From assembly GCF_003072065.1 (NCBI RefSeq), contig NZ_QCYG01000005.1, positions 1-64,000 on the forward strand: DNA of 64,000 nucleotides. Direction: 5' to 3'. Below are positions 46,065 to 55,083 of this stretch, piece after piece. Position 1 is the first letter of the stretch; each line of letters begins with the position of its first letter. The position numbers and the translations under genes are program-made. This DNA comes from Thalassorhabdomicrobium marinisediminis (GTDB lineage Bacteria; Pseudomonadota; Alphaproteobacteria; Rhodobacterales; Rhodobacteraceae). The notes beneath the pieces were generated by a model, which was not told the origin of the DNA, did no database searches, and saw only the letters and a program-made list of their open reading frames with translations.

Positions 46065-47645
46065 ATGACCGGACCGCGCGCCAGCAGCCAGAAGCCTGAC
46101 GATATCGCCGAATGGGGCCCGTTCGGACGTCCGCTGTTCGATGATCCCAAGACCAAGCGGCTGTTGCGGGTGGGGGTGATCGACGTGGGCTCCAACTCCG
46201 TCCGGCTGGTGGTGTTCGACGGCGCGGCGCGCAGTCCCGCCTATTTTTACAACGAAAAGATCATGGCCGGGCTGGGCGCAGGCATGGCGGAAACCGGGCG
46301 GCTGAACCCGCAAGGCCGCGTGCGCGCGCTCTCGGCGATCCGCCGGTTCGTCGCCTTGGCCAACGGGCTGGACATGGGCCCGCTTACGGCCGTGGCCACC
46401 GCCGCCGTGCGCGAGGCCGAGGACGGGCCGGAGTTCCGCGCCGAGGTCTTGCGCGAAACCGGCCTGCGGCTTTGGGTGATCGATGGACAGGAAGAGGCGC
46501 GTCTCTCCGCGCAAGGGGTGCTTCTGGGCTGGCCGGGCAGCTACGGTCTGGTCTGCGACATCGGCGGCTCCTCACTGGAGATGGCCGACCTGTCCGAGGG
46601 GCGCGTGGGCCGCCGTGTGACCTCGGCGCTGGGGCCGCTGAAGCTGCGCGAGATCAGCAGCAAAAAACACCGCCGCGCCTATATCAAGGACACGGTCGCA
46701 GAATCCTTCGTGAAGATGGGCGAGGAGACTGGCAAGCGCCTGTTCCTTGTGGGCGGATCCTGGCGTGCCATCGCGCGCATCGACATGGAACGGCGCGGCT
46801 ATCCCCTGACCGTGTTGCATGAATACCGGATGACCCCGGGGCGGGTGATCAAGACGTTGAAATATATCGAACAAAGCGACCTTCAGGACCTGCGGTCGCG
46901 CTGTGGCATCTCGGACAGCCGCATGTCGCTGGTGCCCTACGCGGTGCATGTCCTGCGCGAGGTGGTGGCGAAATTCAAACCCAAGGACATCGCCATTTCC
47001 AGCTACGGCATCCGCGAAGGCATGCTGTATGAGCAAATGCCGCAAGAGCTGCGCGAACGGGACCCGCTGATCGAGGCCTGCCGCTTCGCCGAGGCCAAGG
47101 ACGCCCGCCTGCCCGGCTTTGGCCGGACGTTGTATCACTTCGTCATGCCGCTGTTCGGGCGCACTACGTTCCAACGCAAGCGCATCATCCGTGCCGCCTG
47201 CCTTTTGCACGACGTGAGCTGGCGCGCGCATCCCGACTACCGCCACGAGGTGGTCTTCGACAACGCCACCCGCGCCAACCTTGGCGGGCTGAAACATTCC
47301 GAACGGGTCTATCTGGGGATCGCGCTGTTGCACCGCTATTCCAACAAGCGCGAAGGGTCGCGGTTCGCGCCGCTGTTCAGCCTGCTGGACCCGCGCGAAC
47401 AGCAACAGGCCGAAGTGCTGGGCAAGGCCATGCGGCTGGGCGCGATGCTCTGGCTCAAGGCAGACGAGCAGCCGGGCAAACTGAAATATTCCCCGAAAGC
47501 CAACACGTTGGAACTGGTCCTGAAAGAGGCCGCGGCCCCCCTGTTTGGCGAAGTGGCCGAACAAAGGTTCAAGGCGCTGGCCAACGCGCTGGGGGCCGAA
47601 GGTTCGGTCCGGATCAAGGGCGCGCGCCGCAAGAAAGACGATTAG
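46065..47645 (+). CDS. ppx: Exopolyphosphatase / Ppx-GppA family
   Basis: The 526-residue enzyme has the acetate/sugar kinase-type fold with 'VIDVGSNSVRLVVFDGAARS', 'LVCDIGGSSLEMADLS' and a C-terminal HD-like region ('ACLLHDVSWRAHP'). It releases phosphate from polyphosphate, with possible pppGpp hydrolase activity. Start ATG 46065 has GGGGGA upstream. It converges tail to tail with the minus-strand gene at 47642 and overlaps it by 4 bases. Confidence 0.93.
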   Translation: MTGPRASSQKPDDIAEWGPFGRPLFDDPKTKRLLRVGVIDVGSNSVRLVVFDGAARSPAYFYNEKIMAGLGAGMAETGRLNPQGRVRALSAIRRFVALANGLDMGPLTAVATAAVREAEDGPEFRAEVLRETGLRLWVIDGQEEARLSAQGVLLGWPGSYGLVCDIGGSSLEMADLSEGRVGRRVTSALGPLKLREISSKKHRRAYIKDTVAESFVKMGEETGKRLFLVGGSWRAIARIDMERRGYPLTVLHEYRMTPGRVIKTLKYIEQSDLQDLRSRCGISDSRMSLVPYAVHVLREVVAKFKPKDIAISSYGIREGMLYEQMPQELRERDPLIEACRFAEAKDARLPGFGRTLYHFVMPLFGRTTFQRKRIIRAACLLHDVSWRAHPDYRHEVVFDNATRANLGGLKHSERVYLGIALLHRYSNKREGSRFAPLFSLLDPREQQQAEVLGKAMRLGAMLWLKADEQPGKLKYSPKANTLELVLKEAAAPLFGEVAEQRFKALANALGAEGSVRIKGARRKKDD

Positions 47646-48076
47646 AGGTCGATCGCCCCCTCGGGGGGTTCCGGCTCGTCCCCGTTTTCGTCGGGCAGAT
47701 CGTCCGACCGGTCGTCGGGCAGATCCTCCGGCGTGAACTCGGGTGCATCGGGCTTGCGCCGCAGGATGATATCGCCATTTGGCAAAAGCTCCGGCGCTTC
47801 GTAATAGCGCACGGAATCAAGCCGTTGCATCAGATCGAACAGGGCCGGCCCCATTTCTTGCGCGAACATCTCCAGGGCGGGTTCCAACTCTCGCGCCATG
47901 CCGGAGAAATCCTCGATTCTGGGCTCCATCTCACCCATGATGCCGCGAAACAGAAGCTTCGCGCCCTCTTCCATAAGCGAGAAGCCTTGCGACATGTCCC
48001 CGTTCTCCGGCGTCTCCTCTTGGGCGAACGCGGGAAGGGGTAGCGTCAGACATGCGGCGAACAACAGGTGTTTCAT
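47642..48076 (-). CDS. Exported acidic protein of unknown function
   Basis: The 144-residue protein has a signal peptide ('MKHLLFAACLTLPLPAFAQ', cut about 19), then a helical part with 'GFSLMEEGAKLLFRGIMGEM' and an acidic Asp/Glu/Pro-rich tail. No known domain was recognised, but the layout (short exported acidic protein) recurs in Rhodobacterales. It overlaps the end of ppx by 4 bases. Confidence 0.75.
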   Translation of the reverse strand: MKHLLFAACLTLPLPAFAQEETPENGDMSQGFSLMEEGAKLLFRGIMGEMEPRIEDFSGMARELEPALEMFAQEMGPALFDLMQRLDSVRYYEAPELLPNGDIILRRKPDAPEFTPEDLPDDRSDDLPDENGDEPEPPEGAIDL

Positions 48077-48106
48077 AAACCTAATATAGGCCTGTTTGCG
48101 CCATTC

Positions 48107-49123
48107 TCAAACCGTGTCGGGCAGTTGCAGATCCAGCAGCACGGGAAAATGGTCCGACGCGGTCAGCAGCGCGGTGCACAGCGTCTTGTCGTCGAAGCAG
48201 GCGGGGTGGTCGAAGGGGTGCAGAATGGTCCAGTCCGCGCCCATCGCCCGCACCGATTGCGACACCATGATATAGTCCAGCAGAACCGACAGATATTGCC
48301 CCTGCTCGCGCTTGTGGAAGCGCGCGGTGACCGGCATCGCGCCGATGCGGCGCGACAGCGCCTGTTTGGCGTGGGGGTCGAAAAGCTGCGCGCCATTGCC
48401 CTCACCCAGCACGATCTCCACGCCCGAGCGCCCGAAGAGCTTTTCGTATTCGTCCAGCCCCGGCCCATCGTTGAAATCCCCCAACACGATCAAGTTGTCG
48501 CCCTGTTCCAAGTGGGCTTCGACACGGTGGCGCAGCCAGATGCATTGCGCCAATTGCTTGCGGCGGTTGGCGATGGAAATGCGCATGATCGCAGCCTCGC
48601 CCCGCGCGCCGTGGGGGGCCTTGGACTTGGCGTGGACGCCGATCATGCGAAACGCGGTGCGGCTGGCCCGATGCATCACCTCAAGCTCAAGCGGGGGTTT
48701 CGACCAGCGGATCGGTTCGGGGTGGCGGTCCACGTCCAGATCCATCTTGATTGCTTCGTCAAACCGCGGCCCGCCGTCGGTGCGCGGGTCGTGATAGGCG
48801 GTCAGCACGTCGGGATCATACAGAAACATGATCTCTTGCTGGGTCTCGTTGATGAAGCCGACCACCGCCTTGCGTGCACGAAGGCCAAAACGTTCGGCGA
48901 AATTTTCCAGCGCACGCACACCGTCGCGGCGGGCGTGGGAATCTGGCGCTTCGATCACCATCACCCCGTCGGCATCCATCGACTGGAAGACATGGCCCAG
49001 GGCGGCAAGCTGGTCGCGGCGGGTCACGTTCCAGCGGCTGGACCAGGCGCCATCGTCCAGGATGGTGCCCGCGTCGTCGAACAAGTTGGTGAACCATTCG
49101 ACATTATAGGTGGCGATCCTCAC
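48107..49123 (-). CDS. Endonuclease/exonuclease/phosphatase-family hydrolase
   Basis: The 338-residue protein starts 'MRIATYNVEWFTNLFDD' (GTG start) and has 'VMVIEAPDSHARRDG', 'IVLGDFNDGPGLDEYE' and 'LTASDHFPVLLDLQ', the EEP catalytic motifs (Asn/Asp and SDH). It lacks a signal peptide, so it acts in the cytoplasm on an unknown phosphoester. Its start overlaps the stop of the J-domain gene (GTGA). Confidence 0.86.
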   Translation of the reverse strand: MRIATYNVEWFTNLFDDAGTILDDGAWSSRWNVTRRDQLAALGHVFQSMDADGVMVIEAPDSHARRDGVRALENFAERFGLRARKAVVGFINETQQEIMFLYDPDVLTAYHDPRTDGGPRFDEAIKMDLDVDRHPEPIRWSKPPLELEVMHRASRTAFRMIGVHAKSKAPHGARGEAAIMRISIANRRKQLAQCIWLRHRVEAHLEQGDNLIVLGDFNDGPGLDEYEKLFGRSGVEIVLGEGNGAQLFDPHAKQALSRRIGAMPVTARFHKREQGQYLSVLLDYIMVSQSVRAMGADWTILHPFDHPACFDDKTLCTALLTASDHFPVLLDLQLPDTV

Positions 49124-49803
49124 GCGGCCTGGCCGTTGATCTCGTCCCAGGCGCGGTTGATCGCGATCATGCGTTTTTCGGCCAGTTTCACGGCCTCTTC
49201 CGGCACGCCGCGGGCCAGCATCTGGTCGGGATGGGTGTCGCGCACCAACTGGCGATAGGCGGCGCGGATCGCCTGCGGGGGCGTGTCGGGGCTGACGCCC
49301 AGAACCTCATAGGGGTCGCGCTCGGCGTCGGGGACGAACTGCGCGCGCAACCGTTTGAACCGCGCGTCATCCATGCCAAAAATCGCCGCCACGCGGGCCA
49401 GAAAGGCATCCTCGTCCGGGTGATAATGCCCGTCCGCCACGGCGATATGGAACAGCCCTTCCATCAGGTCGCACAGGGGTGCTGCTTCATCTCCGTCGTA
49501 CATCGCCTTGATCTTGCGGGCATAATCCTCAAACCCGGCGACATCGGTCCGGGCGAGGTTGAACAGGCGGCCGGCGTTCTTTTCCTCGCCCTCGGGGATG
49601 GTGAACACCTCACGGAAAGCGGCGACCTCATCCTTGGTGACCTGCCCGTCGGCCTTGGCCATCTTGGCGCCCAGCGCGATTACGGCGATGGCAAAGGCGA
49701 CCGAGCGTTCCGGCGGCGTGCGCAGCTTGGCAAACACGTCCGACAGGCTGTCGCCAGCGGCGAGGGACGACACGGCGTCGGTGATACGGGTCCAAAGTGA
49801 CAT
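49120..49803 (-). CDS. TerB–DnaJ protein (DjlA-like co-chaperone)
   Basis: The 227-residue protein combines a TerB-like domain (about 25-150: 'AFAIAVIALGAKMAKADGQVTKDEVAAF', 'VADGHYHPDEDAFL') and a C-terminal J domain (160-227) with an intact 'HPD' in 'RDTHPDQML'. It should stimulate DnaK; such proteins are thought to help with envelope stress or metal resistance. It lacks the N-terminal membrane helix of E. coli DjlA. Confidence 0.88.
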   Translation of the reverse strand: MSLWTRITDAVSSLAAGDSLSDVFAKLRTPPERSVAFAIAVIALGAKMAKADGQVTKDEVAAFREVFTIPEGEEKNAGRLFNLARTDVAGFEDYARKIKAMYDGDEAAPLCDLMEGLFHIAVADGHYHPDEDAFLARVAAIFGMDDARFKRLRAQFVPDAERDPYEVLGVSPDTPPQAIRAAYRQLVRDTHPDQMLARGVPEEAVKLAEKRMIAINRAWDEINGQAA

Positions 49804-49890
49804 GGGCCGCAGTCTAGCGGAACGCGACGCGGATGTCAGAGCCGTTTTTGCATCAAGGCGCGGTCAATTCGGACGGCGCGGCGCGCCGGA

Positions 49891-50487
49891 TCACAGGGTG
49901 ACCAGACCACGCGGCGTGTCGATCTGCGCGGTGAGCTTGATGGGGTCGCCCGCTTCGAACGTCACGCGCGGGTCTTGCAGATGTCCGGTCAGCTCGGCCG
50001 AGATCGCATCGGCCAGCGGGTGCAGGATCGTGAGCTGGCGCAGCGCACAGCCCGACGCGGGCAAAGCGCGCCCGGGCGGGGTGTCGGTGTTCCAATGCAA
50101 CACGGTGGGGTAGCCACCGCCCAGCGGCAGGCTGCCATCCTCGGGCACGCCCATGTCCCAGCGCAGTTCGCCCCGCTGCATGGGCACGTGGCGCATCCCG
50201 TGGCGCAGGGCGGCGTCGAAATCCTCGGCCTCGCAAATCCAGTTGACCAGCCGGGGCGGGCCGCTGAACCGGTCCAGATCAAACCAGCGCGGCCCTGCGA
50301 CCTCGGCCTCCGGGTCCGGTGCGATCACCTCAAGGTAGAGGTCATCCGCGAGCCCCAAAAGCCGGTTGTGGGTGCCGAACCGCGGGTGTTTGCCGCCGGG
50401 CTGCAACCGCACGCCGAGCAGGTCTTCGAGCCAGACGGTCCCCTCGTCCAACGTCTCGGCGGCAATGGCGAGGTGATCGAGCCTCAT
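49891..50487 (-). CDS. VOC/glyoxalase-like superfamily protein
   Basis: The 198-residue protein begins '[26 protein letters not shown]', typical of vicinal-oxygen-chelate (Glyoxalase_3-like) proteins, with '[12 protein letters not shown]' around residue 50. It overlaps the mutase stop by 4 bases. Because it sits behind methylmalonyl-CoA mutase one might suspect methylmalonyl-CoA epimerase, but the sequence does not look like the classical Mce type, so I leave it unassigned. Confidence 0.72.
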   Translation of the reverse strand: MRLDHLAIAAETLDEGTVWLEDLLGVRLQPGGKHPRFGTHNRLLGLADDLYLEVIAPDPEAEVAGPRWFDLDRFSGPPRLVNWICEAEDFDAALRHGMRHVPMQRGELRWDMGVPEDGSLPLGGGYPTVLHWNTDTPPGRALPASGCALRQLTILHPLADAISAELTGHLQDPRVTFEAGDPIKLTAQIDTPRGLVTL

Positions 50488-52625
50488 CGTTTTGCCGCCC
50501 GTATCAGACGCAGGATGTCGCGGGCGGCGTCGGGGATGTTCGTGCCCGGGCCGAAGATGGCTTTCACCCCCGCTTTCTTCAGGAAATCATAGTCCTGCTG
50601 GGGGATCACCCCGCCGCAGATCACCAGAATATCCTCGGCATCCGCCGCTTTCAGCGCCTCGACCAGCTTGGGCGCGAGCGTCTTGTGGCCCGCCGCTTGC
50701 GAGCTGATGCCAATCACATGCACGTCGTTGTCCACGGCATCCTGCGCGGCCTCTTCCGGGGTCTGGAACAGCGGGCCCACGTCCACGTCAAACCCGATAT
50801 CGGCAAACGCAGTGGCGATCACCTTGGCGCCGCGGTCATGCCCGTCCTGCCCCATCTTGACCACCAACATGCGCGGGCGGCGGCCCTCGGCCTCGGCGAA
50901 GTCTTCCACGTCCTTCTGGATCGCCGCAAAGCCTTCGTCGCCTTCATAGGCCGCGCCGTACACCCCGGCGAGCGTTTTCACTTCCGCGCGGTGGCGGCCG
51001 AACACCTTTTCCATTGCCATGCTGATTTCCCCCACTGATGCACGTTGGCGGGCAGCCTCGACCGCCGCTTGCAGCAGATTGCCCCCCTCTTTGGCGCAGC
51101 GCTCGACCTCGGCCAGCGCCGCATCGCAAGCGGCCTGATCGCGGCTGCTGCGCAGTTTCTCCAGCCGGGCCACCTGCCCTTCGCGCACTTTCACGTTGTC
51201 CACGTCAAGAATGTCGATGGGGTCCTCGGTCTCGCGGCGGTATTTGTTCACGCCGACGATCACCTCATCGCCGCGGTCGATCATCGCCTGCCGCTTGGCC
51301 GCCGATTCCTCGATCCGCAACTTGGGCATGCCCGAGGCCACGGCTTTGGTCATGCCGCCCATCTCCTCGACCTCGTCGATCAGCGCCCAAGCCGCCTCGG
51401 CCAGATCGGCGGTCAGCTTCTCGACGTAATAAGACCCCGCCAATGGGTCGACTACATTGGTCACGCCGGTTTCCTCTTGCAGGATCAACTGCGTGTTGCG
51501 CGCGATGCGGGCGCTGAAGTTGGTGGGCAGGGCAATCGCTTCGTCAAGCGCGTTGGTGTGCAGCGACTGCGTGCCGCCCAGCACCGCCGCCATCGCCTCA
51601 TAAGCGGTGCGGATGACGTTGTTGTAGGGGTCCTGTTCCTGCAAGCTTACACCGCTGGTCTGGCAATGGGTCCGCAGCATCGAGGACTTCTCGGACTTCG
51701 GGTTGAACTCGGACATGATCCGCGACCAGAGCAGCCGCGCCGCCCGCAGCTTCGCGGCCTCCATGAAGAAGTTCATTCCGATGGCAAAGAAGAACGACAG
51801 GCGCGGCGCGAAACGGTCCACGTCCATGCCCCGCGCGATGGCGGTGCGCACGTATTCGCGCCCGTCGGCCAAAGTGAAGGCGAGTTCTTGCACAAGGTTC
51901 GCGCCCGCCTCTTGCATGTGGTAGCCGGAGATCGAGATCGAGTTGAACTTCGGCATCTCGTTGGCGGTGTATTCGATGATGTCTGCGACGATCCGCATCG
52001 ACGGCTCGGGCGGATAGACATAGGTGTTGCGCACCATGAATTCCTTGAGGATGTCGTTCTGGATCGTGCCGGACAGCACGCTGCGGTCATGCCCCTGCTC
52101 TTCCCCCGCGACGATGAAATTGGCAAGGATCGGGATCACCGCACCGTTCATCGTCATCGACACGCTGACCTTGTCCAGCGGGATGCCGTCGAACAGGATT
52201 TTCATGTCCTCGACGCTGTCGATGGCGACGCCCGCCTTGCCCACGTCGCCCACCACGCGGGGGTGATCGCTGTCATAGCCCCGATGCGTGGCCAGATCGA
52301 AAGCGACCGAGACGCCCTGTTGTCCTGCGTCCAGTGCGCGGCGGTAAAAGGCGTTGGATTCCTCGGCCGTGGAGAACCCGGCATATTGCCGGATCGTCCA
52401 GGGACGCCCCGCGTACATCGTGGCTTTCACGCCGCGGGTGAACGGAGCCTCACCGGGGAGCGTGCCCAGATGCTCCACCCCCTCAAGATCGTCGGCGCCA
52501 TAGACCGGCTGCACGTCGATTCCTTCGATGGTGTGCCACGTCAGGTCTTCCAAAGGGCGGTCGCGCAGTTCAGCCTGTGCCCGCTCGGCCCACCCCTTTT
52601 TCGATCCGGCTGTGCCTGATGTCAT
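50484..52625 (-). CDS. scpA: Methylmalonyl-CoA mutase
   Basis: The 713-residue B12-dependent enzyme isomerises methylmalonyl-CoA to succinyl-CoA, the last step of propionate assimilation. Substrate barrel: '[23 protein letters not shown]', '[18 protein letters not shown]'. The cobalamin domain has '[19 protein letters not shown]' (the His is the lower axial ligand), '[11 protein letters not shown]' and '[12 protein letters not shown]'. Length is usual for the single-chain form. It overlaps the upstream sulfotransferase-like gene by 56 bases and the VOC gene by 4. Confidence 0.96.
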   Translation of the reverse strand: MTSGTAGSKKGWAERAQAELRDRPLEDLTWHTIEGIDVQPVYGADDLEGVEHLGTLPGEAPFTRGVKATMYAGRPWTIRQYAGFSTAEESNAFYRRALDAGQQGVSVAFDLATHRGYDSDHPRVVGDVGKAGVAIDSVEDMKILFDGIPLDKVSVSMTMNGAVIPILANFIVAGEEQGHDRSVLSGTIQNDILKEFMVRNTYVYPPEPSMRIVADIIEYTANEMPKFNSISISGYHMQEAGANLVQELAFTLADGREYVRTAIARGMDVDRFAPRLSFFFAIGMNFFMEAAKLRAARLLWSRIMSEFNPKSEKSSMLRTHCQTSGVSLQEQDPYNNVIRTAYEAMAAVLGGTQSLHTNALDEAIALPTNFSARIARNTQLILQEETGVTNVVDPLAGSYYVEKLTADLAEAAWALIDEVEEMGGMTKAVASGMPKLRIEESAAKRQAMIDRGDEVIVGVNKYRRETEDPIDILDVDNVKVREGQVARLEKLRSSRDQAACDAALAEVERCAKEGGNLLQAAVEAARQRASVGEISMAMEKVFGRHRAEVKTLAGVYGAAYEGDEGFAAIQKDVEDFAEAEGRRPRMLVVKMGQDGHDRGAKVIATAFADIGFDVDVGPLFQTPEEAAQDAVDNDVHVIGISSQAAGHKTLAPKLVEALKAADAEDILVICGGVIPQQDYDFLKKAGVKAIFGPGTNIPDAARDILRLIRAAKR

Positions 52626-53616
52626 TGCTTCGTCCTCCGAATAGCGCCGCGTTTTGAGTGGCGGCGTGGATCACTTCGGCCCTGTCCGGCCGTGTCTCGG
52701 GCCCTTGGGGGCCGCTGTTTCGTTTGCTTTTGAACGGCACCGGGGCTGCGGCTGGCGCGGGTCGGGGGGCGCCGTCGCACCAGCGTGCGAACCCCTGCGC
52801 GCCCGCCTTGAGCCATGCCAGATCGCGGCGGTATTCCGCCCGCAACACCCGCCGGTGCTCGGCGTCAAAGGGCATCCAGCGCTCTTGCGTCACAGCCGCG
52901 GCGTCCGGCGCCGAAGTCCCCGTAGCGGCAGCCAAGCGGGCCGGCGTCGGGCTGCGGCGCGCCCAGCTGTCCACCGCGTCCCAAGCGCTCCAGCTTTGCC
53001 CGGTCAGAAGCTGCAACTGATGGTCGGGCCGGCCCATGAGCCGTTCGAACGGCCAGACAACGATCTCCGCCTCCGGCAGGGCGCGCTTGAGGTCGCGGAT
53101 CACGTGCCGCCAGCGGCGTGGCTGCGTGGTCAGCCGGTCCAGCAGGTCCACCCCCGGCGCCGCCCGCCCCTGCACAACCTCGCGCGCAAGACAGAAGGTC
53201 CAGTAATCCTCGGGGCTGCGGATCGACAGGCCGATGCGCAGCCGATGGCCCGCGAAGGCATCGTGCAGACGGATCAAACGCTCGCTGGCCAGCGGATAAA
53301 GTGCGGTGGCCGACAGGTTCTCGCGCCGTCGCCCCAGAAGGTCCGGATCGCTGATCACAAGCTGCCGGATGCCCGCGCGCTGCGCCAGAGCGAACGACAG
53401 CCGCATCCGCCCGACCGCACGGCGGCCCCGCATCTCATCGGCCAGCGTGATCTGCGCCGGATGCCGGAACAGCCCCCCCATCCAGCCGCTGCGCGTCGCG
53501 TCAGGCAGCTTGCACGCCAGACCTTGTCGCAGAAGTCCCGCGTCATTGGCCCGCAGATAGGTGTGAAAACTCGTGCTGGCGCAGCCGTGCGCCCCCAGAT
53601 GCAGCGCAATTTCCAT
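52570..53616 (-). CDS. Hypothetical protein with sulfotransferase-like P-loop start
   Basis: From the ATG at 53616 (348 residues) the protein begins '[21 protein letters not shown]', strikingly like the start of the neighbouring gene ending at 54267 ('LVLHIGAHRTGSTMVERSI'). This is a glycine-rich loop followed by Ser/Thr, as in PAPS-binding sulfotransferases and related P-loop enzymes. The rest is basic and poorly conserved, without a second clear motif, so the family is inferred. Its last 56 bases overlap the start of the mutase, and its C-terminus (after about 300) may be non-functional run-on. Confidence 0.65.
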   Translation of the reverse strand: MEIALHLGAHGCASTSFHTYLRANDAGLLRQGLACKLPDATRSGWMGGLFRHPAQITLADEMRGRRAVGRMRLSFALAQRAGIRQLVISDPDLLGRRRENLSATALYPLASERLIRLHDAFAGHRLRIGLSIRSPEDYWTFCLAREVVQGRAAPGVDLLDRLTTQPRRWRHVIRDLKRALPEAEIVVWPFERLMGRPDHQLQLLTGQSWSAWDAVDSWARRSPTPARLAAATGTSAPDAAAVTQERWMPFDAEHRRVLRAEYRRDLAWLKAGAQGFARWCDGAPRPAPAAAPVPFKSKRNSGPQGPETRPDRAEVIHAATQNAALFGGRSNDIRHSRIEKGVGRAGTG

Positions 53617-53794
53617 CGGTTCGACCCCTTTCCCACGCAGGTGCGAAGGCGCGCCCCTGCGGCGGCCTTTGGCCCCGGGTCGATGCCCGACGGGGCTGAG
53701 GATCGGGTTAATGATAAAATTGTCATGGCCCGCGACCTCTCGCCCCTTCGTCTTTCGGTCCGGTCTGACTATATCGAAGGGGAAGGGAAATTTT

Positions 53795-54262
53795 ATGATC
53801 CGGTTACTGGCTTTGATACTGTGGGGCGCGGGGGCCACCCTTGCGGCAGCACAAGACGTGGACCCCCCCACCCCGGTCGAGGTCTGGGAGGCAGAGCGTA
53901 CGACGATTTTCGACGCCGCCGCGCTGACGCTGGAAGATTTCATGTGGCGCGCACGGCCCGTGGTGGTCTTTGCTGACAATCCCAACGATCCACGGTTCCA
54001 GCAGCAGCTTGAACTTCTGGCCGAACGGCCCGACGATCTGGCCGACCGGGATGTGATCGTTATTGTCGACACCGACCCCTCTGCGGCCAGCGCGTTGCGG
54101 ACCCGGTTGCGGCCACGGGGGTTCATGCTGGTGATCATGGGCAAGGACGGGCAGGTCGAGCTGCGCAAACCCGCGCCCTGGTCGGCCCGCGAAATCAGCC
54201 GGTCCATCGACAAGATGCCCCTGCGCCAGCAAGAGGTCGAGACCCGGCGGCTGGATCGCTGA
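53795..54262 (+). CDS. DUF4174-like exported protein
   Basis: The 155-residue product has a signal peptide ('MIRLLALILWGAGATLAAAQ', cut about 20) and the DUF4174 body ('FMWRARPVVVFADNPNDPRF', then 'RGFMLVIMGKDGQVELRKPAPWSAREIS'), a thioredoxin-like fold found in periplasmic proteins. It lies on the opposite strand to the propionate cluster, between the two sulfotransferase-like genes, and ends 4 bases before the convergent one. Confidence 0.83.
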   Translation: MIRLLALILWGAGATLAAAQDVDPPTPVEVWEAERTTIFDAAALTLEDFMWRARPVVVFADNPNDPRFQQQLELLAERPDDLADRDVIVIVDTDPSAASALRTRLRPRGFMLVIMGKDGQVELRKPAPWSAREISRSIDKMPLRQQEVETRRLDR

Positions 54263-54266
54263 CCCC

Positions 54267-55079
54267 TCATGCCGCGCCCCCGATCCATTGCACCCGAGGG
54301 TCGGCCCTGAGCCGCCTCCGGTGGCGGTTGTAGCGATGGGTGAGGTGCCGCGCCTCTTGCGCGTCGAACAGTGCTGTTTTCGGCGTTGATGGCTTCAGCG
54401 CGTTGATCCGCCCCTCAGGCACGGTGATCGCGGCCGGGTCCAGATCGGCCACTGCTGCGCAGACCTTGGCAAGGTCTCGGGACAGATCCTCTTGCGTCCA
54501 GACAAGAATGCGCGCGTCCGGCCAGACCTGCGCGACATCCTCCACCACATCCGGCCAGCCGCGCTTATCGGCCAATATCCCGTCGCGCAGCTTCTCGACT
54601 TGCGGGGCCGCCTGCCCCGCCTGCGGCAGGTAGTGATAGGCCGAGGTCAGCACCTCGCCATAGTTGCGAATGCCCAGCGCGATCTGCTGCGGGACCATCG
54701 GCAGCACCTTGGCGAAAGCGGCCAGACGGCGCGCCACGTCGGGATAGAAGACGCCGGTGCGGAAGTTGTTGCGCATCCCGCCGATGAAATTCTCTTCCGA
54801 GAGGATCAGCCGACGCGCGCCCGCCTCCTGCTCCTGTCGCACATCATCCGCGAGCCGCTTGGCCACCGCGTTGCGCGTGCGGGCCGCCGCGTGATCCAGA
54901 GGCTGGCCCTTGTCGTCCGACAGGCGGGTGATCGCTTGAAACCCTTTGATATCGCGCAGCCGGCGCGGCGCCCAGAGCGCGACACCGCTGCCCGGCGCGG
55001 CGGCGATGCTCGCCGTGATGCTCCGTTCCACCATGGTCGAGCCCGTGCGATGCGCCCCGATATGAAGGACCAGCTCCAA
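54267..55079 (-). CDS. Sulfotransferase-like P-loop protein
   Basis: The 270-residue protein starts 'MELVLHIGAHRTGSTMVERSI', matching the 5'-phosphosulfate-binding loop pattern of sulfotransferases, and has 'RRLILSEENFIGG' and 'RILVWTQEDLSRDLAKVCA', which could be the 3'-phosphate-binding strand. It follows pccA by 4 bases, so it is transcribed with the propionyl-CoA carboxylase gene. The acceptor is unknown. Confidence 0.7.
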   Translation of the reverse strand: MELVLHIGAHRTGSTMVERSITASIAAAPGSGVALWAPRRLRDIKGFQAITRLSDDKGQPLDHAAARTRNAVAKRLADDVRQEQEAGARRLILSEENFIGGMRNNFRTGVFYPDVARRLAAFAKVLPMVPQQIALGIRNYGEVLTSAYHYLPQAGQAAPQVEKLRDGILADKRGWPDVVEDVAQVWPDARILVWTQEDLSRDLAKVCAAVADLDPAAITVPEGRINALKPSTPKTALFDAQEARHLTHRYNRHRRRLRADPRVQWIGGAA

Positions 55080-55083
55080 GGCG

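Noticed and set aside
49891-50487. VOC gene as methylmalonyl-CoA epimerase
   Set aside because: Its location behind the mutase is suggestive, but the sequence does not show the typical epimerase pattern, so I did not assign it.
51045-52619. 524-residue plus-strand frame antisense to methylmalonyl-CoA mutase
   Set aside because: It is the complementary shadow of an intact, highly conserved gene, common in high-GC genomes.
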